The notes beneath the pieces were generated by a model. The model had not been told where the DNA came from and did not search any database. It saw only the letters and a program-made list of their open reading frames with translations. A stretch of 34,751 nucleotides of DNA from Amycolatopsis acididurans (GTDB taxonomy: Bacteria; Actinomycetota; Actinomycetes; Mycobacteriales; Pseudonocardiaceae): NCBI RefSeq assembly GCF_012328925.1, contig NZ_JAAXLS010000064.1:1-34751 (forward strand), given 5' to 3'. The position numbers and the translations under genes were made by a program. Of the stretch, positions 1-7,983 are shown one piece after another. Within the stretch, counting starts at the first letter, position 1. Every line of letters begins with the position of its first letter.

Positions 1-120
1 GTGGGGCGAGGTGGGGAGCCGCTCTGCCGGGCGGGCCCCTGCACGACCCCCGTCAGCCCGGGCCGGACGACCAGTCGGCCGCTATCGCTTGTCCGGTCCC
101 CGTGCGAGTTCCGATGGCTC

Positions 121-846
121 TCAGCCCGCGAACTCCGCCAGCCGCGCCGTCACGCGGGCCGCGTCGGCCGGGGCGACCGTGGCCCAGTCCTGCCCGCCCC
201 GGCCCGGGGCGATGAAGCCGAAATAGGTCCCGACGTCGGTGCGGAACCAGCTGAGGCCACCGGCCCGGCGCAGCTTTCCGCCCTCCCGTACCCGCACCGA
301 GAACTGGCCGCCGCCGGTCACCGGGCGCGCCTGGATGGCCAGCGCCTCACGGATCTGCGCCTCGTGGGCCGGCGAACCGCCCCCGTCGCCGAACACCGGG
401 TCCTCCGCCGACCGCAGCGCCGCGGCGGGCAGGGTGACGCCGAATCCCGGGCCCGGGTCCCACGGCAGCAGGTCCACCACCGCGGACCAGATCTCGGTCG
501 CCCGGATCGGCGACATCCCGATCGTGCGGCTCGGCTGCGTCGCCAGCACGGCCCGCTTCCCGCCGGCCGCGGCGACCGCCCGCAGCAGCTCGCCGCCCTG
601 CAGCGCCTGGCATTCCACGTACAGCTCGGCGCCGGCCAGCGTCTCCAGCCGGTCCGTCAGCGACGCGTCCAGCTGCCGGCCACGGCACAGTCCGCGCGCG
701 GCGAGGTTGTCGTAGACGGCTTCGGCGATCTCCTCACGCTCCCGGCCGGTCGCGCCGACGCTGGGCACCTCCAGCGGCGGCGGCACGCGGCCGAGCGCCA
801 GATCCGACCAGACGACGTCGAAGGCCGAGGCGGAGATCTCGATCAA
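121..846 (-). CDS. EspG-family ESX secretion-associated protein
   Basis: A 241-residue protein resembling EspG chaperones, which bind PE/PPE-type substrates in the cytosol and keep them soluble for type VII secretion. The N-terminus has the family pattern of a hydrophobic strand (AFDVVWSDLALG), a PPPLEVPSVGAT stretch, and a helix running into LAARGL; the C-terminal half has the GGQFSVRVR and FGFIAPG strands common in the family. The start is chosen as TTG at 846-844 because it overlaps the TGA of the upstream gene and the EspG-like homology begins there; longer in-frame starts would run through the neighbour. It is the last gene of a four-gene minus-strand cassette. Assignment is by recalled family pattern, with no invariant catalytic residue to check. 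Confidence 0.75.
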   Translation of the reverse strand: MIEISASAFDVVWSDLALGRVPPPLEVPSVGATGREREEIAEAVYDNLAARGLCRGRQLDASLTDRLETLAGAELYVECQALQGGELLRAVAAAGGKRAVLATQPSRTIGMSPIRATEIWSAVVDLLPWDPGPGFGVTLPAAALRSAEDPVFGDGGGSPAHEAQIREALAIQARPVTGGGQFSVRVREGGKLRRAGGLSWFRTDVGTYFGFIAPGRGGQDWATVAPADAARVTARLAEFAG

Positions 847-1394
847 GACAGTTCCGGTGGCACGTCGAAGGAGCGGGCAGGTACGGCCGCACGCAATGCC
901 GCGTCCCGCGTGTTCATGACGTCGATCGCCTTGAGCCGGGCCGCCTCCGAGGCCTCGTACCGCTCGTTCATCGCGTCGGAAAGCCCCAGCAATGCGAGGA
1001 AATTCCCGCCGTGGATCGCCTCGGAGATCATCTGGACCGGGTTGTACGGCACCGGTGCGGGCATCTCCGCACGCGCCCGCGCGGCGATCCCCGCCTGCTG
1101 GCCGACCGCGTCCGCCAGCGCGTACGACACCTCCGTCGCCTGCTCGGACCAGCCCGCGGCCTTGGCCAGGGTGTCCCGCACCGCCTCGCCCGCGATGCCC
1201 TCCCACGCCTCACGGCTCCGGTCGGACATCAGGCCCAGCGCCTGCACCGACTCGCGCAGCCGCTCACCCAGTGCCGCCCACTGCTGGCCGATCTGGCCTG
1301 CCGCCGCCGGGTCGTTGCCGGCCGCGACCTCGGCCGCCATCGCCTCATGGGTATAGGACTCGTACCGGCGCCCCGGCTCCGGTGCCTGTTCCAC
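843..1394 (-). CDS. PPE/WXG100-like ESX substrate candidate
   Basis: A 183-residue, largely helical protein without a signal peptide. The first 110 residues form a long amphipathic helical hairpin with a W-x-x-I/G type turn (SREAWEGIAGEA), as in WXG100 and PPE-domain proteins exported by type VII systems. The C-terminal third has a proline-containing segment (PAPVPYNPVQM) followed by helices. The start is GTG at 1394, preceded by a perfect AGGAGG at a normal distance. Its stop overlaps the start of the EspG-like gene, so a substrate-chaperone pair is a reasonable inference. It lacks the long glycine-rich tails of mycobacterial PPE proteins and may instead be a structural partner. Confidence 0.65.
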   Translation of the reverse strand: MEQAPEPGRRYESYTHEAMAAEVAAGNDPAAAGQIGQQWAALGERLRESVQALGLMSDRSREAWEGIAGEAVRDTLAKAAGWSEQATEVSYALADAVGQQAGIAARARAEMPAPVPYNPVQMISEAIHGGNFLALLGLSDAMNERYEASEAARLKAIDVMNTRDAALRAAVPARSFDVPPELS

Positions 1395-1405
1395 GATCGG
1401 TCCTC

Positions 1406-1909
1406 CTAAGGCAGTTTCGGCTCGATCAGCTGCGCCACCGTGGTGGCCTTCCGGCAGGCGGCACGGCTGTCGGAGAAGGTCGCGTTCGTCACGTCGACCT
1501 GCGCGCTGGCCCGCTCCCCCGCCGCCAGCAGCACGGCGCAGCCACCGGTGGACGAGACCGTGACGGCCTCGTGCCTGCCGACGGTGCCCCGCTTGCCGCC
1601 CTGGGTGTCCAGATCAGTCAGCGCGGCGGTGTCGTCGAGGGTGACGGTCAGCCCGAACGCGCCGGTCTCGGTCCAGTCGCACGCGCGGGCGGTGCCGATC
1701 GTCTTGTCCTTGCCCGCCGACGTCAGGCCCGCGGTGGACCGGTCCGACGGGGACAGCAGCCCGCACGGCTGGAGTGTGGCGAGTCCGGCCGCCGTCGTGG
1801 ACGGCGCGGGAGTGCTGGTCACGGGCGCGTCGGAGGCCGCCTGGACACCGCAGCCGGCCAGCAGCCAGCCCACGGCCAGCACGAGACCCGCGCTCGAGCG
1901 CCTACCCAC
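1406..1909 (-). CDS. DUF3558-type lipoprotein
   Basis: A 167-residue lipoprotein. The N-terminus has basic residues, a hydrophobic run and the lipobox LAGC, with Cys20 as the lipidation site. After a Ser/Thr/Pro linker come PCGLLSPSDRS, an ACDW motif and late cysteines (GCAV, AACRKA), the pattern of DUF3558 proteins abundant in Pseudonocardiaceae and mycobacteria; their function is unknown. The start is GTG at 1909, overlapping the last 8 bases of the upstream ORF, because this places the signal peptide correctly; the longer upstream reading is a shadow of that ORF. It sits in the ESX-associated cassette, which suggests a surface partner of the secreted proteins. Confidence 0.78.
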   Translation of the reverse strand: MGRRSSAGLVLAVGWLLAGCGVQAASDAPVTSTPAPSTTAAGLATLQPCGLLSPSDRSTAGLTSAGKDKTIGTARACDWTETGAFGLTVTLDDTAALTDLDTQGGKRGTVGRHEAVTVSSTGGCAVLLAAGERASAQVDVTNATFSDSRAACRKATTVAQLIEPKLP

Positions 1910-2252
1910 CGCTGCAGTCGACGCCGCCGGCGGCCGCGTCGTCGGCGGCCTGGTAGCGCTTGAGCGCCTTGCCGACGTTGTCCTTGAGTTTCTCCAGCTC
2001 CTGCCCGAACCGGGCAAGCTGGTCGGCGGCCGAACCCGGGCCGTCGATGCCGTAGCGCGCCATGAACGTGCCGATCTCCTCGGCGTAACCACCGCCGAGG
2101 GGCACCTTTCTGCCGAGCACCCGCGCCTCGCGGACCATCTCGCCCACGACGTCCTGCAGCTTGGTGAGCTGGGCGAACGTGGTGGCGGCAAGCTCAGGGG
2201 ACACCGCGAACGCGCCACTGCTGACGCCCGGTGCCGTCCGAGTCTCGGTCAT
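1902..2252 (-). CDS. small helical ESX-associated protein
   Basis: A 116-residue helical protein with no signal peptide or membrane segment, starting at ATG 2252 behind a GGAGAGG ribosome site. The middle contains an FMARYGIDGPGSAADQLARF segment followed by a heptad-like helix (ELEKLKDNVGKALKRYQAAD). Similar short proteins lie beside WXG100/EspG/DUF3558 genes in Pseudonocardiaceae, so it may be an ESX substrate or partner. There is no clear WXG motif. It is the first gene of the minus-strand cassette; a TATGCT -10 element lies just upstream at 2287-2292. Confidence 0.6.
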   Translation of the reverse strand: MTETRTAPGVSSGAFAVSPELAATTFAQLTKLQDVVGEMVREARVLGRKVPLGGGYAEEIGTFMARYGIDGPGSAADQLARFGQELEKLKDNVGKALKRYQAADDAAAGGVDCSGG

Positions 2253-2491
2253 CGTGCCTCTCCGTAGCCGGCCGGATCCTCACCGGAGCATACAGCCCGG
2301 AGGCCAATCGAGGGTTCTCTCACGCGGTTGGCGCGAGTTTGACACACTTGGTGGCAGGCTGGGACGCGGTGTGGCAGGGCAACTAGGCCCCTCCCGGGCT
2401 GCCGCGCCCCAAGCTGTGAGACGCTCCCGCGCCGTCCGCCCTATGAGCGCGCGTGTGGGGCATGCGCCAGACTTCGGCACCAGGAGGTCGA
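2253..2491. promoter_or_regulatory. divergent intergenic region, ESX cassette / moxR
   Basis: 239 bases with no gene, separating the minus-strand ESX cassette from the plus-strand moxR operon. TATGCT on the minus strand (2292-2287) is a good -10 element for the cassette. On the plus strand, TTGACA at 2339-2344 is a perfect -35, but no TANNNT follows at 16-19 bases, so I do not call a moxR promoter. AGGAGG at 2482-2487 is the moxR ribosome site. Confidence 0.45.
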
Positions 2492-3571
2492 GTGACGTCG
2501 AGGATCCAGCCTGCGGCCGGTGAATACACCGGCGAGCAGGCGGCAGGGCAAGCGCCGTACCACCCGTCCGGCATGCCCGGCCACAACGGTCACGGCACCG
2601 TTTCCCTCGACGAGCTGCACGACACGATGCGGCGGATCGCCGCCAACGTGGAACGCGTGCTCGTCGGCAAGCCCGACGTGGTGCGCATCGCGCTCGTCAC
2701 ACTGCTCGCCGAGGGACATCTGCTGGTCGAGGACGTGCCCGGGGTCGGGAAGACGTCGCTGGCCAAGGCGCTGGCCCGCTCGATCGACTGCACCGTCAGC
2801 CGCATCCAGTTCACCCCGGACCTGCTGCCCAGCGACGTGACCGGGGTGTCGATCTACAACCGCCAGACCGGCGAGTTCGAGTTCCGGCCGGGGCCGGTGT
2901 TCGCGAACATCGTGGTCGGCGACGAGATCAACCGCGCCTCGCCCAAGACGCAGTCCGCGCTGCTGGAGTGCATGGAGGAGCAGCAGGTCACGGTCGACAC
3001 CTCGACCTACCACCTCGACGACCCGTTCATGGTGATCGCCACCCAGAACCCGATCGAGATGGAGGGCACCTACGCCCTGCCCGAGGCGCAGCGCGACCGG
3101 TTCACCGCCCGCGTCTCGATCGGCTACCCGGACGCGCAGGCCGAACTCGCGATGGTCGACGAGCACGCGGGCCACAACCCGCTGGCCGACCTGCGGCCGG
3201 TGTCCGACGCCGCGACCGTGATCCGGCTGATCCGTTCCGTGCGCGGCGTGCACATCTCCCCCGAGGTGCGCCGCTACGCCGTCGAGCTGGCCGCCGCGAC
3301 CCGGCAGGTTCCGGAAATCCGGCTCGGCGCCTCGCCCCGTGCCACCCTCCAGCTCGTGCGCGCCGCCCGGGCGCAGGCCGCGCTGGCCGGCCGCGAGTTC
3401 GTCGTCCCCGACGATCTGCACGCCGTCGCCATCCCGGTGCTGGCGCACCGCCTGGTGCTGACCACCGAGGCGCATGCCGCCCGCCGGTCGGCCACCGACG
3501 TGGTGCGCTCGGTGCTGCAGCGTGTCCCGGTGCCCCAGGGGGCGCCGGTCAACGGCCAGAACCGCCGGTAG
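2492..3571 (+). CDS. MoxR-family AAA+ ATPase
   Basis: A 359-residue MoxR-type AAA+ ATPase, a family thought to act as chaperones for assembling or activating partner complexes, usually encoded with DUF58 proteins. Walker A is GVGKTS with Lys87; Walker B lies in the VVGDEINRASPKTQ segment; sensor 1 is ATQNPIEMEGTYALPEAQ, a MoxR hallmark; and a C-terminal AAA lid follows. The start is GTG 2492 because AGGAGG sits 4 bases upstream; the longer in-frame reading from 2453 lacks a ribosome site. The gene ends 6 bases before the DUF58 gene, with the transglutaminase overlapping after that, giving the widespread moxR-DUF58-tgpA operon. The substrate is unknown. Confidence 0.93.
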   Translation: MTSRIQPAAGEYTGEQAAGQAPYHPSGMPGHNGHGTVSLDELHDTMRRIAANVERVLVGKPDVVRIALVTLLAEGHLLVEDVPGVGKTSLAKALARSIDCTVSRIQFTPDLLPSDVTGVSIYNRQTGEFEFRPGPVFANIVVGDEINRASPKTQSALLECMEEQQVTVDTSTYHLDDPFMVIATQNPIEMEGTYALPEAQRDRFTARVSIGYPDAQAELAMVDEHAGHNPLADLRPVSDAATVIRLIRSVRGVHISPEVRRYAVELAAATRQVPEIRLGASPRATLQLVRAARAQAALAGREFVVPDDLHAVAIPVLAHRLVLTTEAHAARRSATDVVRSVLQRVPVPQGAPVNGQNRR

Positions 3572-3577
3572 CCAGCC

Positions 3578-4861
3578 ATGTTCCGGTCGCTGTCCGGACT
3601 CACCACACGAGGCCGCTGCCTGCTCGCCGCGGGTGTCGCCGCCGCCGTCTGCTCCGTCGTGCTCAACGAACGCGACCTGCTGCGCGTCGCCGTGTTCGTG
3701 ATCGCGCTGCCGCTGCTGGTCGCGGTGTTCATCGCCGCGTCGAGGGTGCGCATCGGCGCGTCCCGCAGGCTGCTGCCGGACCGGCTCGCCGCGGGCAGCC
3801 CCGGCGAGGTCGAACTCGCCTTGTGGCGCAACGGAAAACTGCCCGCCGGGGAGGTGCTTCTCGAAGACGGCGTGCCCTACGCGCTGGGCTCCCGCCCGCG
3901 GTTCGTGGTGGAGCGGCTGCCGCAGGGGCGTGTGGTCGGGCTGCGCTACCCGATCCAGCCGATGCTGCGCGGCATCCAGCAGGTCGGCCCGCTGCGCGCG
4001 ACGCTGACCGACCCGTTCGGGCTCTGCGAGTTCGACCGCGAGCTGATCGGGCACTCCCGGCTCGTCGTGGTGCCGCGCGTGGTGAGCCTGTGGGGCCTGC
4101 CGGGCGGGGCGGGTGCCGGCGCCGGGGACGACGGCAGCGTGCGGCTGCACGCCGGCCAGGGCGAGACCGACGTGATCGTGCGGCACTACCGCCAGGGCGA
4201 CGATCTTCGCAAAGTGCACTGGCGCTCGACCGCGCGCCGCGACGAGATCATGGTCCGCGTCGAGGAACGGCCGTGGCGTGGCGGCACCACCGTGTTGCTG
4301 GACCACCGGGCGGCCGCGCACCACGGCACCGGCCCGTCCGCGAGCCTGGAGTGGGCGATCTCGTTCGCCGCGAGCGTGTGCCTGCACATGCGCAAGGCGG
4401 GACACCGCGTACGCCTGGTCAGCGAGCACGGCAGGGTCATCACGGCCGCGCCGGACAGCGACACCGCCGGCGGCGAGGGCTACGACAACGTCATCCTGGA
4501 CGCGCTGGCCGCGCTCCAACCCGCGCATCAGCGGGATCTCACCACCGGGCACGACCCGGCCGAGGGGCAGGAGCTGATCGCGATCCTGGGCACGGTGAGC
4601 AACGAGGCCGTCAGTGAGCTCTCCCGGTACCGGCCGCGGGGGGCCCGCAGCTTCGCGGTGCTGCTCGACACCCCGGCGTTCACCGGCGGGGTCACCGCGC
4701 CGGAGCAGCGCGCCGCCGCGACCAGCGAGTCCGCCGCGCTGCTGCGCGCCGCCGGGTGGGGTGTCGTGGTGGCCGAGCCGACGATGCCGATGACGCAGGT
4801 GTGGGCCGAGCTGTGCCGCACCGTCACCGGCAGCGGTTCGCTGGTCGGTGGTCCGCTGTGA
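3578..4861 (+). CDS. DUF58 domain protein
   Basis: A 427-residue membrane-anchored DUF58 protein. Two hydrophobic segments near residues 13-55 form an N-terminal hairpin; the diagnostic DUF58 block VRHYRQGDDLRKVHW begins at residue 201. The following part has a von Willebrand A-like layout (TTVLLDHRAA), where the family is often compared with metal-binding VWA folds. It probably works with the MoxR ATPase just upstream and the transglutaminase just downstream, whose GTG overlaps this stop codon in GTGA. The biochemical role is not established. Confidence 0.9.
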   Translation: MFRSLSGLTTRGRCLLAAGVAAAVCSVVLNERDLLRVAVFVIALPLLVAVFIAASRVRIGASRRLLPDRLAAGSPGEVELALWRNGKLPAGEVLLEDGVPYALGSRPRFVVERLPQGRVVGLRYPIQPMLRGIQQVGPLRATLTDPFGLCEFDRELIGHSRLVVVPRVVSLWGLPGGAGAGAGDDGSVRLHAGQGETDVIVRHYRQGDDLRKVHWRSTARRDEIMVRVEERPWRGGTTVLLDHRAAAHHGTGPSASLEWAISFAASVCLHMRKAGHRVRLVSEHGRVITAAPDSDTAGGEGYDNVILDALAALQPAHQRDLTTGHDPAEGQELIAILGTVSNEAVSELSRYRPRGARSFAVLLDTPAFTGGVTAPEQRAAATSESAALLRAAGWGVVVAEPTMPMTQVWAELCRTVTGSGSLVGGPL

Positions 4862-7329
4862 CCGCCACACTGCCCCGTCCGGACGGCGCGCCTCCCGGCC
4901 CGCCGCAACCGCATGTTCCGACCAAGCGGCACGTGCAGCCGCCGCCCGCATGGCGCAGTTCGATCCTGGCGCCGATCGCGGCCGGGATCGCGACCCTGTG
5001 CGCGTCCACGTCGCTCACCGGTGTGGTCGCGGGCGCCGGTTACCTCGGCTACGTCACCGTCACGGTCGTGCTGGTGGGCTGCACGGGGCTGGCGCTGCGC
5101 TCGGTGCGCACGCCGATCCCGCTGGTCGGCCTCGCGCAGCTGGCCGTGTTGCTGCTGCTGGTGACCGGCGTGTTCACCGGCAGCGGGATCCTCGCGATCA
5201 TTCCCGGACCGGCCGCGTTCACCGAGCTGGACGGGGTGCTCACGGCCGCGTTCGACCAGATCCGCACCGGACTGCCGCCGGTCGATCCGACGCCACCGAT
5301 CCTGTGCCTGGTCACGATCGCGATGGGCATGGTGGCGGTGCTCGTCGACACGCTCGCGGTGGCGGCCTCGGCGCCCGCCGCGACCGGGCTGGTGCTGCTG
5401 TGCGTGTACGCGGTGCCCGCGTCGCTGTCCGACACGATGCTGCCGTGGTGGACGTTCGTGCTGGGCGCGGCCGCGTTCGCCGGGCTGCTGGCCGTCGACG
5501 GTAATCACCGGCACCGGCGCTGGCGCAACCGGGACGCACCGGGGCTCGGCGGCTCCCCGGCCGCGGCCTCCGTGCCGGTCGCGGTCGTGGCGATCGCGCT
5601 CGTGTGCGGGCTGATCACCGGTTCGGTGGTCACCGTGGTCGGCACCGTGGGACGGCTGCCCGGCAGCGCGAACGGCGGATCCGGCTCGGGCTCGGGCGGG
5701 CTCGGCGTCAACCCGTTCACCTCGCTGCGCGGCATGCTCGACCAGGGCAGCACCGTCGACTTGTTCCGGGTCCAGGGCCTGGGCAACGACAAACGGCTGC
5801 TGCGGGCGTTCACTTTGGACACTTACCGGCCCAACCAGGGCTGGAGCCTGCCCGACGGCCCGATGCCGGCCGGATATCCGGCGAACCGGACGCTGCCGGC
5901 GGCGCCGGGCGACGACGGCGCGGGCGATTCGCGGCGCATCCAGATCAACCCGCTGAACTGGGTCGACGTGTGGCTGCCGGTGTACGGCCAGCTGCGCGGG
6001 CTGGAGAACGTCAACCCCGGCTGGTTCTACGATCCGGCCAGCGGCGCGGTGTTCAGCGAACGCAAACAGCACGCGCAGCCCTACACCGAGCTGGCGTCGC
6101 TGGCCGAACCGAGCAAGCAGCAGCTCGAGGGCGCACAGCCCGACACGCGCGACATCGCCCCCGCCTACACCCGCGTCGCCGGCGTGGACCCGCGCGTGGT
6201 CGCGCTGACCAAGCAGATCACCGCGAGCGCGCCGACCATGTTCGACAAGGCGACCGCGATCTGGCGGTACTTCACCGCGGAGAACGGGTTCACCTACGAC
6301 ACGCAGACCGCGCCGGCCACCGACTCCGACGCACTGGCCGACTTCCTGCTCAACGGCAAACGCGGGTTCTGCGAGCAGTTCGCCTCGTCGATGGCCGTGA
6401 TGCTGCGCGTGCTCGGTATCCCGTCGCGGGTCGCGGTCGGTTTCACGACCGGGTACGCCGACGGCGATTCACGGGTGATCACGTCGCAGGACGCACACGC
6501 GTGGGTCGAGGTGTACTTCGGCAGCCGGCTCGGCTGGGTCAGCTTCGACCCGACCCCGCGCTCCGACGGCCGCGGCTACGTCCCGTCCTACCTGCAGTCC
6601 GGCAGCTCCCCCAGCAATCCGTCCTCGGCCAACGGCGAGCAGGTGCCGAGCGTGTCGACCACGCAGCTGGCACCGGGCGGCGGGCCGAGCACCGCGCCGG
6701 GCCAGAACGGCGGCACGGGCAACCAGCAGGCCGCGGCCTCCAGCGGTGTGCCGGGCTGGACCGGCTGGATCGCGCTCGCCGTGGTGCTGGTGGCGATCGC
6801 GCTGACGCTGACGGCGTTCGCGCTGCGCCGCCTGGCCTCGTGGCTGCCCTTGGCGGCAGCGGGCGCCTGGCTGCTCGCCGTGGTGCTGAGCGCCTGGCTC
6901 GTGCACTGGTCGCTCGCGGTGATCGTGCTCGTGCTCGCGCTGGCGGTGGTGGCGCCCGCGGTGCTGCGGGAGATCACCCGCAGACGGCGCTGGAGCACGA
7001 TCGCGGCGCGGGAACCGGGAGCCGCGAACGCTGCCTGGGCGGAGCTGCTCGACGAGTGCGCCGACCGTGGCGTGCCGATCCCCGCGACCGACACGGTCCG
7101 GGTCGCGGCGCAGAAGGTCGCGCACGAACACCATCTGGACCAGGCCGGTCAGGACCACCTGCGCACGGTGGTCGGCGTGGTGGAGCGATCCTGGTACGGC
7201 GCCGAGACCGGCGACGATCCTCGGTTCGCCCCGGCGTTCGACGGCGTGCGGGAGAGCTTGCGGCGCAACGCACCCATGTCGTGGCGCGGCCGGCTGTTCC
7301 CCCGGTCGATCTTCCGCCGCCGCAGGTGA
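4858..7329 (+). CDS. TgpA-like membrane transglutaminase
   Basis: An 823-residue membrane protein. The first 200 residues hold about six hydrophobic segments, then a large extracytoplasmic part with a transglutaminase-like core: Cys505 in GFCEQFASSMAVMLR, His547 in DAHAWVEVYF and Asp564 in SFDPTPR form the expected catalytic triad. A Ser/Gly/Pro-rich linker leads to a second group of hydrophobic helices near residues 635-710 and a cytosolic C-terminal DUF4129-like tail. The start is GTG 4858, overlapping the DUF58 stop, which implies coupled translation. Pseudomonas TgpA is the best-known relative; the substrate here is unknown but presumably in the envelope. The gene is followed by a strong terminator. 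Confidence 0.9.
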   Translation: MTATLPRPDGAPPGPPQPHVPTKRHVQPPPAWRSSILAPIAAGIATLCASTSLTGVVAGAGYLGYVTVTVVLVGCTGLALRSVRTPIPLVGLAQLAVLLLLVTGVFTGSGILAIIPGPAAFTELDGVLTAAFDQIRTGLPPVDPTPPILCLVTIAMGMVAVLVDTLAVAASAPAATGLVLLCVYAVPASLSDTMLPWWTFVLGAAAFAGLLAVDGNHRHRRWRNRDAPGLGGSPAAASVPVAVVAIALVCGLITGSVVTVVGTVGRLPGSANGGSGSGSGGLGVNPFTSLRGMLDQGSTVDLFRVQGLGNDKRLLRAFTLDTYRPNQGWSLPDGPMPAGYPANRTLPAAPGDDGAGDSRRIQINPLNWVDVWLPVYGQLRGLENVNPGWFYDPASGAVFSERKQHAQPYTELASLAEPSKQQLEGAQPDTRDIAPAYTRVAGVDPRVVALTKQITASAPTMFDKATAIWRYFTAENGFTYDTQTAPATDSDALADFLLNGKRGFCEQFASSMAVMLRVLGIPSRVAVGFTTGYADGDSRVITSQDAHAWVEVYFGSRLGWVSFDPTPRSDGRGYVPSYLQSGSSPSNPSSANGEQVPSVSTTQLAPGGGPSTAPGQNGGTGNQQAAASSGVPGWTGWIALAVVLVAIALTLTAFALRRLASWLPLAAAGAWLLAVVLSAWLVHWSLAVIVLVLALAVVAPAVLREITRRRRWSTIAAREPGAANAAWAELLDECADRGVPIPATDTVRVAAQKVAHEHHLDQAGQDHLRTVVGVVERSWYGAETGDDPRFAPAFDGVRESLRRNAPMSWRGRLFPRSIFRRRR

Positions 7330-7362
7330 AGGTCCGGCCCCCGGCCTGATCGGGGCATGCAG

Positions 7363-7395
7363 AAAGGCGAGCGCTCGTGGTGAGCACTCGCCTTT
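7363..7395. terminator. bidirectional terminator hairpin
   Basis: A 14-bp stem (AAAGGCGAGCGCTC at 7363-7376 against GAGCACTCGCCTTT at 7382-7395) with a 5-base loop and one mismatch, which becomes G-U on minus-strand RNA. It lies between two converging genes, the transglutaminase and the DUF3040 gene, and is flanked by A/T at both stem ends, so it can terminate both transcripts. Confidence 0.85.
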
Positions 7396-7409
7396 CGCTG
7401 ATGACGGCT

Positions 7410-7799
7410 CTACTGGTCCTCGAAGCGCTGGCGGAAACGTTCCTCCATGCGCTGCGTGAACGAGCTCCTGGTCTTGGCCTGTGCGGCCTTGCCCTCGCCC
7501 TTGGGCTCGCCCCCGTGGCCGCGCCCGGACATGAGCGCGAGCACGACGCCGGCGAACATCACGAGGAACCCGAGCACGCTCGCTACCGGGATCTCGGCGA
7601 CCCACAGCGCCTTGACCATCACGCCCACCACGAGCAGCGCGACCCCGACTACGAACAGCGCGATCCCCTGGATTCGGCGGCGACGGGCGGGCCGGCGGAA
7701 CCGGGCACCGCGCACCGTAGACGCGAACTTGGGGTCCTCGGCATAGAGCTCGCGCTCGATCTGGTCGAGCAGCCGCTGCTCATGCTCGGAGAGTGGCAT
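7410..7799 (-). CDS. DUF3040 membrane protein
   Basis: A 129-residue actinobacterial DUF3040 protein. It begins with the family signature MPLSEHEQRLLDQIERELYA, has a basic stretch (RRPARRRR), then two adjacent hydrophobic segments (GIALFVVGVALLVVGVMV and VASVLGFLVMFAGVVLAL), and ends in a charged cytosolic tail. ATG 7799 is preceded by GGAGGAGG at ideal distance; the longer reading has no support. In mycobacteria and Streptomyces such genes often lie near cell-division loci, but the function is unknown. It converges on the transglutaminase gene. Confidence 0.88.
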   Translation of the reverse strand: MPLSEHEQRLLDQIERELYAEDPKFASTVRGARFRRPARRRRIQGIALFVVGVALLVVGVMVKALWVAEIPVASVLGFLVMFAGVVLALMSGRGHGGEPKGEGKAAQAKTRSSFTQRMEERFRQRFEDQ

Positions 7800-7862
7800 C
7801 TTTCCTCCTCCGGCACAGCTGTCGCGGGCGCCGGGCCGCGCAACGTCCTGGACCCAACATTG

Positions 7863-7894
7863 GCACCCCGACCGGGGTGCTGTCCTCCAGGATA
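7863..7894 (-). promoter_or_regulatory. promoter and leader hairpin of the DUF3040 gene
   Basis: TATCCT on the minus strand (7894-7889) is a good -10 element. Around the expected start of transcription, GCACCCC and GGGGTGC form a 7-bp stem with a 4-base loop (7880-7863). This gives a leader of about 80 bases starting with a stable hairpin. No convincing -35 is visible. Confidence 0.45.
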
Positions 7895-7983
7895 CGAGGC
7901 TCGCGCGCGGACGACTACCCGATCCCGTACACAAGCTGTGCCCCTTTTGGTTCTTGTGCGATTTTCGCTGGCACGCTGGTGAC

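Noticed and set aside
2339..2344. Perfect TTGACA upstream of moxR
   Set aside because: No TANNNT element at 16-19 bases, so a promoter cannot be claimed.
2441..4951. 836-codon open frame on the minus strand opposite moxR and the DUF58 gene
   Set aside because: Low-information Arg/His/Gly/Gln-rich composition typical of GC-rich shadow frames; the opposite strand encodes clear MoxR and DUF58 motifs.
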